A program made the position numbers and the translations under genes. A stretch of DNA of 64,000 bases from Rhizobium sp. ACO-34A (lineage in GTDB: Bacteria > Pseudomonadota > Alphaproteobacteria > Rhizobiales > Rhizobiaceae), in assembly GCA_002600635.1 (NCBI GenBank), contig CP021371.1, forward strand, positions 4,033,001-4,097,000, in the 5' to 3' direction. Positions 26,932-33,910 of this stretch are shown piece by piece (position 1 is the first letter of the stretch; each line of letters starts with the position of its first letter). The notes below the pieces were generated by a model, which made no database searches, had not been told where the DNA came from, and was given only the letters and a program-made list of their open reading frames with translations.

Positions 26932-27606
26932 TTACGACTGCAGCCAGCGCAGGCGCTTTTCGTAGTGCCCTACGATCTGCGACAGCGGCAGCGAGAGAAG
27001 AAAATAGATGAGAGCCACGGTCGTGTAGATCTCGATCGGGCGATAAGTCTGCGTCGCCAGGCTCTTGCCCTGGTACATGAGATCGGCAATCGCGACGATC
27101 GCCACCAGCGCCGTTTGCTGGAGAAGACCGATGGTGTTGGTCAGCAGAACGGGAACGGCGGTCATGACGGCCTGGGGGAAAACCACGTAGAGTGTCCTCT
27201 GCATGGGCGAAAGGCCGAGCGCCGTGCAGGCGTCATAGTGGGATGACGGAATGGTCTGGATCGCAGCACGATAGGCTTCCGCATTGAATGCGGTGATGTT
27301 CATGCTGAGCGCAAGAACCGCCATGCTGAACGGATCGAAGTAGATGTTGAAGAAGATCGGCACACAGTAGAAGATCCAGATGATCTGCACCAGTGCCGGC
27401 GTTCCACGGAAAATCTCGATGAAGGCGACGGCCAGCCAGCGCGTCGGCCAGAAGCGTCCCATTGCCATCAGGCAGACGGCAAAACCGGCAAAAAGGCCGA
27501 TAAGTGCGCTGATGACGGTCAGCTGCAGCGTGATGCTGAGGCCTGAAAGCAGCTTGGGAATGGCGTCGATGATGACTGAATTGTCCCAGGAGAAATTGCT
27601 GTTCAT
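26932..27606 (-). CDS. Amino acid ABC transporter permease, HisQ/GlnP type (second)
   Basis: 224 residues, five to six hydrophobic segments. It carries the family block EIFRGTPALVQIIWIFY and the EAA loop ALGLSPMQRTLYVVFPQ. Homologous to the adjacent permease, with which it probably forms a heterodimer. Expressed from the promoter region at 29327-29627 after the binding protein and ATPase genes. Confidence 0.92.
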   Translation of the reverse strand: MNSNFSWDNSVIIDAIPKLLSGLSITLQLTVISALIGLFAGFAVCLMAMGRFWPTRWLAVAFIEIFRGTPALVQIIWIFYCVPIFFNIYFDPFSMAVLALSMNITAFNAEAYRAAIQTIPSSHYDACTALGLSPMQRTLYVVFPQAVMTAVPVLLTNTIGLLQQTALVAIVAIADLMYQGKSLATQTYRPIEIYTTVALIYFLLSLPLSQIVGHYEKRLRWLQS

Positions 27607-27618
27607 TGCTGCATCTCC

Positions 27619-28398
27619 CTACACAACAGTTTCGACATGCAGGATTTTCTTGAGGAATTCCTCGGTGCGCTGCTCCTTCGGAGCAGTGAAGATCTGCTCC
27701 GGCGTGGAATCCTCGACAACCTTGCCATCGGCGCAGAAGACGACGCGGGTGGCGATGCGCTTCGCGAACCACATGTCATGCGTGACGATCAGCATGGACA
27801 TGGACTGTTCGGCAAGTTCAAGCATCAGTCCCTCGACCTCGGCCACCAGTTCGGGATCGAGCGCCGAAGTCACTTCGTCGAACAGCATGATCTTCGGGTC
27901 GAGAAGCAGAGCGCGGGCGATGGCGACGCGTTGCTTCTGGCCCCCTGAGAGCATTCCCGGATAGGCATTGGCGCGGTTTTCAAGACCAAGGCGGGAAAGA
28001 AGCTGCATGGCGCGTTCTGTCGCGGCGGCCTTGCTTTCTCCACGGGCGCGCACGGGCGCCAGAATGAGATTGCCGAGAACTGTCAGGTGAGGGAACAGCG
28101 TATAGTGCTGAAACACCATGCCGATCTTCGATCGCACTGCCGTATCTACGAAATTCTCTTTCCTGGGGTTGGCACCTGCTGCGAGATACCGGTTTCCCTC
28201 AAGCTGGATCTCGCCGCCACCGATCTTTTCAAGACCCATGATGCAGCGCAGAAGGGTGCTTTTTCCGCTGCCGCTCGGCCCGATAACGACAACACGCTCG
28301 CCTGGCTTCATTTCGAAATTGATGCCGTCGAGGACACGGATCTGGTCGCCGTAAGTCTTGACGAGATCGCGGATGCTGAGAAAGGAGGAAGAAGACAT
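27619..28398 (-). CDS. Amino acid ABC transporter ATP-binding protein, GlnQ/HisP type
   Basis: About 259 residues using the ATG at 28398; an in-frame start seven codons earlier (28419) is possible and neither has a strong ribosome site. Walker A is GPSGSGKST, the signature is LSGGQKQRVAIARALL, and Walker B is IMLFDEVTSALDPELV. The spacing is that of polar amino acid ATPases. It energises the two downstream permeases. Confidence 0.92.
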   Translation of the reverse strand: MSSSSFLSIRDLVKTYGDQIRVLDGINFEMKPGERVVVIGPSGSGKSTLLRCIMGLEKIGGGEIQLEGNRYLAAGANPRKENFVDTAVRSKIGMVFQHYTLFPHLTVLGNLILAPVRARGESKAAATERAMQLLSRLGLENRANAYPGMLSGGQKQRVAIARALLLDPKIMLFDEVTSALDPELVAEVEGLMLELAEQSMSMLIVTHDMWFAKRIATRVVFCADGKVVEDSTPEQIFTAPKEQRTEEFLKKILHVETVV

Positions 28399-28471
28399 TC
28401 TGCGCGGGCTCCGTATCATTCAAGGGCCATTGCCGGAGCGCGTCGCGGCAATGGCTTTGAGAAGAATAGAC

Positions 28472-29326
28472 TTACTTTGCACCAGCGAGATAGACTTCAC
28501 CCCAATGCTCGAGCGAGCGCTCGACATCACCGAGGGCGACCTTTTCCTCGATGAAGATGTTCAGCACGTCGAGATCGCGCTGCGAGATGCTCGGCGGCAG
28601 GCCATAGCTGATCCCCTGCTTCATGAGGGCCGGATGAGCCTCGAGAAGAGCGACCTTGTCCTTATGGGCGACCTGCAGGAGCATGTTCGTGGTGGAGTCG
28701 GCGGCAGCGACATCGATACGCTTGGACAGCAGCGCGAGGTTCAGGCCGTTGGCGTCCGGCAGACGCACGATCTCGGCCTGTTTGAAGCGCTCGGTGACCT
28801 TGTGGTCCTGAGCGGAACCGGACATGACGCCAAGGCGCACGCCGGGCTGGTCGATGGTGGAGAGATCCGGATTGGGATCCTTCACCTTGTCGTTATCCAT
28901 GAGATAGGCGAAATTCATCTCGTCGTAGCCGGCGATCGAGCTGTAGGCGATCGCAAGCGCGCGGGCCGGGGTGCGGTTCAGCGCCGGAGACATTTCCCAC
29001 TTGCCGGCCTGGAGTCCGGCAACGACGTTGTCCCAGGTGGTATCGACGAATTCCACCTTGACCTTCAGCACTTCGGCGAACTGCTTGCACATGTCGAGAT
29101 AGGCGCCGCCATATTCACCCGTCTTCAGGTCCTTCATGACGTAAGGCGGCGAGATTGCCGCTGCGCACCGCAGGGTGCCGCGGTCCTGTACGGCCTTCCA
29201 GAAGCCGTCGGCATGGGCCGACGTCGCCGCGAGGCCGCTTACGGACACGGCAAGACCGATGAGTCCTGCTCGCATTCCATGGAAGCATTGGGTGGTCATA
29301 CGCTGCATTTTGGAAAATATGGTCAC
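28472..29326 (-). CDS. Amino acid ABC transporter substrate-binding protein, family 3
   Basis: 284 residues from a GTG at 29326 that follows AAGGGGAA; an ATG at 29308 is an alternative. An N-terminal hydrophobic segment ends in SAHADG, a signal peptide. The mature part follows the family 3 layout: GTLRCAAAISPPYVMKD, GAYLDMCKQFAEVLKVKVEF, and ANGLNLALLSKRIDVAAADS. Binds an amino acid or derivative in the periplasm. First gene of its operon, divergent from the SDR gene at 29628. Confidence 0.92.
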   Translation of the reverse strand: MTIFSKMQRMTTQCFHGMRAGLIGLAVSVSGLAATSAHADGFWKAVQDRGTLRCAAAISPPYVMKDLKTGEYGGAYLDMCKQFAEVLKVKVEFVDTTWDNVVAGLQAGKWEMSPALNRTPARALAIAYSSIAGYDEMNFAYLMDNDKVKDPNPDLSTIDQPGVRLGVMSGSAQDHKVTERFKQAEIVRLPDANGLNLALLSKRIDVAAADSTTNMLLQVAHKDKVALLEAHPALMKQGISYGLPPSISQRDLDVLNIFIEEKVALGDVERSLEHWGEVYLAGAK

Positions 29327-29398
29327 TGTTCGGTTCCCCTTATATTTTGATCGCTGTTTCCAAAAGTCCGTACATTAGACCGCAGAGGCTGGTTAATG

Positions 29399-29407
29399 TT
29401 GTTATAT
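29399..29407. promoter_or_regulatory. TTGTTATAT half-site, candidate GntR/FCD box (site A)
   Basis: In the 301-base AT-rich divergent gap between the amino-acid binding protein and the SDR gene, TTGTTATAT at 29399-29407 matches the core seen at 29594, 38218, 39278 (inverted) and 42334. It lies closer to the binding-protein side. Nothing else in this gap looks like a gene. Confidence 0.4.
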
Positions 29408-29593
29408 CATATAAACTGGCATGCAGCTGTCAAACGGGGTTTTGTGCCAAACCGGGTCTTCCGACGAAGATTGGAATCAAGCAATTGAAAAATAATAATT
29501 AAAATATGATAATGACGTTCACTTGTTCGCGATTTCGGCGGTTTTTAGGATTAAACACGTATCGTTTCGCTTGCCTGATCCTCAAAAATGTAA

Positions 29594-29603
29594 TTTGTTA
29601 TAA
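29594..29603. promoter_or_regulatory. TTTGTTATAA box before the SDR operon (site B)
   Basis: TTTGTTATAA at 29594-29603 lies 25 bases before the SDR ATG. It sits between TAATTT (29591) and AAATTA (ending 29610), which pair with each other. It shares its core with the palindrome at 42334-42347. Confidence 0.45.
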
Positions 29604-29627
29604 AAAATTATCAGAGGAGAAACAGCG

Positions 29628-30392
29628 ATGAAAAGACACATGGGAAAGCGCATCCTCATAACCGGGGCGGCAAACGGAATTGGACGGGCAACCGCCGCGT
29701 TTTTCGCCAAGGAAGGAGCAGCACTTTATCTGATCGACCTCCCCGGAAAGGGGCTGGTCGATGTTGCGCAGCAGCTTTCTGCTGAAGCCAAGATTTCCTT
29801 CAAGGAAGTCTCGGTGACGGACGAGGAAGGCATCTCGCAGGCGGTCGAGGAGATGGTGGCCGCCATGGGAGGTATTGACGGCGTGGTGAATTCGGCGGGC
29901 ATCGTCGCAGTCGAGCCCGCCCTCGATAGTTCCATCGAAACCTTCCGACAGGTCATCGAGATCAACCTCACAGGCACATGGATCGTCTGCCGGGCGGCGG
30001 CACGGAAGATGGCAACCAATGGCGGCGGGTCGATCGTCAACATCAGCTCGGTCTACGGCTTCCAGGGCGCACCCAACCGGACGGCCTATTGTGCCTCGAA
30101 GGGCGGCGTCGCGAACCTGACGGAGTCGCTGGCTGTGGAATGGGGTCCGCTTGGGGTGAGAGTAAACAGCGTCGCCCCAACCGGCACCCGGACACCGATG
30201 GTGCAGCGGTTGATCGATTCAGGCCTCTATAATGAGGAGGCGGTTTCGCGCCGTACGCCGCTGCGGCGTCTGGCGGAGCCCGAGGAGATCGCCGCCGCAT
30301 GCGCCTTCCTGATCAGCGACGAGTCATCGATGGTGACAGGCCATCATCTGCCGGTCGATGGCGGCTGGCTCGCCAACGGCTACATCATGTGA
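29628..30392 (+). CDS. Short-chain dehydrogenase/reductase (SDR)
   Basis: 254 residues. ATG 29628 follows AGAGGAGA. It is a classical SDR: cofactor motif ITGAANGIG near residues 11-19, NSAG at 88-91, Ser140/141, Tyr154 and Lys158 in YCASK, and a C-terminal VDGGWLANG. It is likely an NAD(P)-dependent alcohol or keto-acid dehydrogenase. It heads an operon with a RidA-like gene and the unknown Cys/His protein, facing the amino acid importer. Confidence 0.92.
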   Translation: MKRHMGKRILITGAANGIGRATAAFFAKEGAALYLIDLPGKGLVDVAQQLSAEAKISFKEVSVTDEEGISQAVEEMVAAMGGIDGVVNSAGIVAVEPALDSSIETFRQVIEINLTGTWIVCRAAARKMATNGGGSIVNISSVYGFQGAPNRTAYCASKGGVANLTESLAVEWGPLGVRVNSVAPTGTRTPMVQRLIDSGLYNEEAVSRRTPLRRLAEPEEIAAACAFLISDESSMVTGHHLPVDGGWLANGYIM

Positions 30393-30419
30393 ATTCCAGA
30401 CCGTTCCAAGGAGATAAAT

Positions 30420-30812
30420 ATGGTCAAGAGACAGAATATTTCATCGGGCTCCAAGTTCGAAGCGGCCTACAGCTATTCGCGTGCGGTCAAGGTTGGAGAT
30501 ACGCTGTATATTTCCGGCACGATCGGCATGAACTTCGCCACTGGCGAAATGCCTGGCGACGCAGCCGGTCAGGTTCGCCAGATCGTCAAGAATTTCGAGC
30601 CGGCGCTTGCCGAGGCAGGCGGCTCGCTGAAAGACATCGTGCAGATCACGACTTACGTAACCGCCCCTGAAATCTTCGCCGAGGTCGGTCCGGAACTGGG
30701 TGAGATCTTCAAGGGAATTTGCCCCACCAACGCAGCGCTTGTCGTGGCGTTTCCGGTTCCCGGCGTTCTCGTGGAAATCTCCGCGACGGCGGTCATCGGC
30801 TGCGAATACTGA
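30420..30812 (+). CDS. RidA/YjgF family protein lacking the canonical active-site Arg
   Basis: 130 residues; ATG 30420 follows AAGGAG. The N-terminal YSRAVKVGDTLYISGTIG and the central QVRQIVKNFEPALAEAGGSL blocks are RidA-like. RidA proteins hydrolyse reactive enamines and imines formed from amino acids. The usual P-x-R motif before the last strand is replaced by PTNAALVV, so the arginine needed for deaminase activity in characterised RidA proteins appears to be missing. It may therefore be a divergent subgroup with another activity. Lies between the SDR and the Cys/His protein in one operon. Confidence 0.85.
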   Translation: MVKRQNISSGSKFEAAYSYSRAVKVGDTLYISGTIGMNFATGEMPGDAAGQVRQIVKNFEPALAEAGGSLKDIVQITTYVTAPEIFAEVGPELGEIFKGICPTNAALVVAFPVPGVLVEISATAVIGCEY

Positions 30813-30832
30813 CAGCCGGGAAAGGATCAATC

Positions 30833-31360
30833 ATGTGCAGTGCATGTGAAAGTGCGCTTGGTCTGGCCTATGAGGTCTTGCCGGAAACCGACATGGCGGA
30901 TGCAGCCCGCGCGGCGCATGCCGCCGGGGAAGCCTGGCATTTCCACGTCCTCGCCCCGGTCTGCAAGTTCAATCCCAATCCCGGCGCCTTTACCTTCCTG
31001 CTGGAACTGACGGGACGCGGACGCAATATCTGCACCGTCTACGAGGAGCGTCCCGTAGGGATCAACAAGGAACTTCTGGCGCTGCTGCATGGAGCGGACG
31101 CGCTGGCGAAGACGGGTGCGGACACCTCGGTGTTCACGCCATCAGACGAAAACCTGCTCGACCGCGTGTCGCAGGCCGCAGCCGCGGGCAAGGCATGGCA
31201 CCATCACATGATGTTTCCCGCCTGTGGCCTCAACGGTTCCGAGGGGAAGTGGCGTATTCTGGTGGAGATCGAAGGCGATGAGCCTTTCTCTGTCGATTAC
31301 GACGCGGAGCCCATTGGAGTCCTGAACCGGGTCGAGCGGATCTACTTCGGTCTTCAATAA
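30833..31360 (+). CDS. Unknown Cys/His-rich protein with internal duplication (paralogue of the 33289-33828 gene)
   Basis: 175 residues from ATG 30833, after GAAAGGA. No family recognised. It begins MCSAC (Cys2, Cys5). Two related blocks follow: W35-H36-F-H38 then Cys44 (WHFHVLAPVCKFNPNPG) and W122-H123-H124-H125 then Cys131 (WHHHMMFPACGLN). Each block runs into a beta-like strand ending in VE or LE. The C-terminus has FSVDYDAEP and VERIYFG. Every one of these positions has the same number in the paralogue at 33289-33828. The pattern suggests a metal-binding protein, but this is inference. No signal peptide, so cytoplasmic. Operon partner of the SDR and RidA-like genes. Confidence 0.85.
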   Translation: MCSACESALGLAYEVLPETDMADAARAAHAAGEAWHFHVLAPVCKFNPNPGAFTFLLELTGRGRNICTVYEERPVGINKELLALLHGADALAKTGADTSVFTPSDENLLDRVSQAAAAGKAWHHHMMFPACGLNGSEGKWRILVEIEGDEPFSVDYDAEPIGVLNRVERIYFGLQ

Positions 31361-31390
31361 CGAAGACAGATCGCTGCGCGAGAAAGCAGA

Positions 31391-31423
31391 AGGCCGGCGA
31401 ACCTGTGTTCGCCGGCCTCTTTC
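31391..31423. terminator. Bidirectional-type terminator between convergent genes
   Basis: AGGCCGGCGAAC (31391-31402) and GTTCGCCGGCCT (31407-31418) form a perfect 12-bp stem with loop CTGT, followed by CTTTC. It separates the unknown Cys/His gene from the convergent DMT transporter. Confidence 0.7.
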
Positions 31424-32357
31424 ATGGATATTGATCCGGCGGTGGCGCGACTTCCGGTCCGCCCTGCTCCTGCCGTTTCGCCTGACGATGAACGATGAAA
31501 AGTCCGGCCAGTACGATAATTGCCGCTCCGACGAGAATGTTGTTCGAGGGCACGTCTCCGAAGACGATGAGGCCGAGAACCATGCCCCAGAGAAGCAGGG
31601 TGTACTGGAACGGCGCGATGACGGAGACCGGAGCGAGTTTCAGCGATCGGGTCAGCATCATGTGGGCGCTACCGCTGACGATGCCGAGAAAGAGGATAGA
31701 AATCACGCCGAAGAGGTCCAGCGCTCGCCAGTCGAACAGCGCGAAGAAGGCGCCGATGACGATCATGCCGATCGACTGGAAAAAGCCGAGCGTGGTGTCC
31801 GGCGTATCGGCCAGCACCTTGTTCAGCAGCATGGCGAGGGTGAAGGAGAAACTACCGGTCAGAGCAAAGAGCGCCGCTGCGGAGAAGGAGGTGGTGGAGG
31901 GATTGAGTGCAATGACCACGCCGACGAAACCGGCAAGGATGGCGGTCCAGCGCCGCCAGCCGACCTGTTCGCCAAGGAGAAAGCGCGACACGAAAGCGAC
32001 ATAGATCGGGCTTGCCATATAGAAGGTGATGACATCCGCCACCGGCAGGAATTTAACCGCTGCGAAAAACAGGCCGGAATCGATCACGGTCAGAATGACA
32101 CGAACCGTCTGTAGCACCGGGCGCTTGACATTACTGAACGGGTTTTCTCCCCGTTTCACCATGGCAGGCCCGAGGATGAGAAGCGTGCCGACAGCGCGGA
32201 TGGCCAGCAACTGCCCGATGCCGAACGAGGCCAGCAGCACCTTGCCCAGCACGTCATTGACGGCAAACAGAAAATTGCCGGCGATCACAAGGGCAAAGCC
32301 TGCCCAGATCGCGTTGGGATGGCCGGGTGTCAGAAATCGCTGAAGTGCTGGCAGCAT
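31422..32357 (-). CDS. DMT superfamily transporter (EamA family)
   Basis: 311 residues with ten predicted hydrophobic segments in two EamA halves, for example GFALVIAGNFLFAVNDVLGK near the start and SVIAPFQYTLLLWGMVLGL late. Such proteins usually export or import small metabolites. It is the last gene of the minus-strand operon with ProC, the second Cys/His protein, a demethylase-like flavoprotein, an amine-oxidase-like enzyme and a racemase, so it may handle an intermediate of that pathway. Confidence 0.9.
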   Translation of the reverse strand: MLPALQRFLTPGHPNAIWAGFALVIAGNFLFAVNDVLGKVLLASFGIGQLLAIRAVGTLLILGPAMVKRGENPFSNVKRPVLQTVRVILTVIDSGLFFAAVKFLPVADVITFYMASPIYVAFVSRFLLGEQVGWRRWTAILAGFVGVVIALNPSTTSFSAAALFALTGSFSFTLAMLLNKVLADTPDTTLGFFQSIGMIVIGAFFALFDWRALDLFGVISILFLGIVSGSAHMMLTRSLKLAPVSVIAPFQYTLLLWGMVLGLIVFGDVPSNNILVGAAIIVLAGLFIVHRQAKRQEQGGPEVAPPPDQYP

Positions 32358-32412
32358 GCGGATCTTTCTGGATGCTGGCGTCGGCCCGGACCTTGGATAA
32401 AGTGATTTCGCG

Positions 32413-33243
32413 TCAGGTGCCGCTGAGTTCTATGGAACGTGCTTTGGCCGCTGCCACCGCTTCGGTCAAGTGCGGCGCGATACCGTCCGGTCCCATGAGC
32501 ACCGCAAGGGCTGCTGCCGTCGTGCCGTTCGGGCTCGTCACCTTTTCGCGCAGGACGCTTGCCGGATCCTCACTTCGGGTTGCCAGAAGGCTGGCGCCGT
32601 AAATGGTCTGCAGGGCCAGTTCCCCGGCCAGTTCCTTGTCCAGTCCTGCCTTCACGCCTGCATCGGCAAGGCACTCGATGAAATGGAAGAGATAGGCGGG
32701 GCCTGACCCGGAGACTGCCGTCACGGCATCCATCTGGCTCTCGTCATCGATGAAATAGACCTTGCCGCAGGGGGAGAGCAGCTTTTCCGCGATAGCGGTC
32801 TGCCGTTGCGAAACCTGCGCATTGCCGCAGCAAACCATGGCGCCCGCACCGATCGAGGCCGGTGTGTTGGGCATGCAGCGGATGATGGCCGCCGGCGTGC
32901 CGACCGCCGCCTGCATGCCTGAAAGCGTGATGCCCGCGGCGACGGAAAGGATCATGGTGCCGGCAGCGGCCAGTGCACTGTATTGCGGCAGCAATTCCGC
33001 AACGAGGAAAGGTTTGACGGCAAGGATGATGACATCGGGGGTGAAGCCCTCGGGAAGCTCGGACACCGCGCTTGCTGACGCTCCGGCGGCTTCGGCGCGA
33101 GCCCGAAGCGTCTCGTCGGGCTCCACCACATGCATGCGCGTTCCGTCCGTCGGGGCAAGGCAACCTTTGAGCAGCGCATACCCTATATTGCCGCATCCGA
33201 CGAGCAGGACGTTGAGGGGGTCGGCCAGGGCATTCTCTGTCAT
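32413..33243 (-). CDS. proC: Pyrroline-5-carboxylate reductase
   Basis: 276 residues. The N-terminal NAD(P) motif LLVGCGNIGYALLKG, the block IRCMPNTPASIGAGA, and a C-terminal MDAVTAVSGSGPAYLFHF are the ProC signature. The enzyme reduces pyrroline-5-carboxylate, or a related cyclic imino acid, with NAD(P)H to proline. In a catabolic operon with a demethylase-like flavoprotein, a paralogue acting on another imino acid is as likely as a biosynthetic role. Confidence 0.92.
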   Translation of the reverse strand: MTENALADPLNVLLVGCGNIGYALLKGCLAPTDGTRMHVVEPDETLRARAEAAGASASAVSELPEGFTPDVIILAVKPFLVAELLPQYSALAAAGTMILSVAAGITLSGMQAAVGTPAAIIRCMPNTPASIGAGAMVCCGNAQVSQRQTAIAEKLLSPCGKVYFIDDESQMDAVTAVSGSGPAYLFHFIECLADAGVKAGLDKELAGELALQTIYGASLLATRSEDPASVLREKVTSPNGTTAAALAVLMGPDGIAPHLTEAVAAAKARSIELSGT

Positions 33244-33288
33244 CGTTCCGGTATCCTGATGCTTTTCCGCCGGCGAGCCGGCTAGATA

Positions 33289-33828
33289 TTACGCTTCGGC
33301 GCGGGCCAGATTGCCGAAGTAGATCACCTCGACGGCACGCAGTATGTCTTTCGGCTCCTCGTCGTAATCCTCGGAGAAAGTGCCCTCGCCGCTTTCGACG
33401 GTGATGGCCCAACGTCCGGGATGCGGATTGAACGCGCATTGAGGAAAGTTCATGTGATGGTGCCACGCGACGCCGCGCGCATCGACCTCCATCAGCCGCG
33501 TGAGAAGCGGGGAGCGGCTGCGAAGCTGTTCGTTGTCGCTCTCCGGGTGACCTGCATCGAGGATGTCGTCGCCGTGCAGCATCTTCACGAACTGCTTGTC
33601 CACCTCGGGAAAGGTCTCGGACGGAGCGAGATAGGTAGTGCCGTTGCTGTCGTCCTCGACGACGATGGCGTAGAGCCCGGCATTGGGATTGAAAGCGCAA
33701 CCCGGCGAAAGCACATGCGAATGCCACGGCCGGTTCTCCCGGACGAAGCCCTCGACCAGAGGCAGGCAGTCGTCGATGCCGATCGACACATACTGGACAT
33801 TACCGTGGGTGATGCAGTTCTGGCACAT
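33289..33828 (-). CDS. Unknown Cys/His-rich protein with internal duplication (paralogue of the 30833-31360 gene)
   Basis: 179 residues from the ATG at 33828; the frame is open from 33861. It begins MCQNC (Cys2, Cys5) and has W35-H36-S-H38 with Cys44 (WHSHVLSPGCAFNPNAG) and W122-H123-H124-H125 with Cys131 (WHHHMNFPQCAFNPHPG), then FSEDYDEEP and VEVIYFG. Positions match the paralogue at 30833 without gaps through residue 140 or so, while much of the intervening sequence differs. No known family recognised. Its operon neighbours are ProC and a flavin demethylase-like enzyme. A large nested hairpin precedes it on the transcript. Confidence 0.85.
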   Translation of the reverse strand: MCQNCITHGNVQYVSIGIDDCLPLVEGFVRENRPWHSHVLSPGCAFNPNAGLYAIVVEDDSNGTTYLAPSETFPEVDKQFVKMLHGDDILDAGHPESDNEQLRSRSPLLTRLMEVDARGVAWHHHMNFPQCAFNPHPGRWAITVESGEGTFSEDYDEEPKDILRAVEVIYFGNLARAEA

Positions 33829-33861
33829 GATGGTTCCCGATCCTGATAGAGTTGAAGCCAA

Positions 33862-33910
33862 AGGGCGCTGCCCGCGGACACAGGAAACCTCCCGTGTCCG
33901 GAAGCGCCCT
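33862..33910 (-). repeat. Nested hairpin between two operon genes
   Basis: Outer arms AGGGCGCT (33862-33869) and AGCGCCCT (33903-33910), inner arms CGGACAC (33875-33881) and GTGTCCG (33894-33900), all perfect. It starts at the stop codon of the flavoprotein gene and ends 34 bases before the Cys/His gene, so it may protect or separate segments of the minus-strand transcript. Confidence 0.6.
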
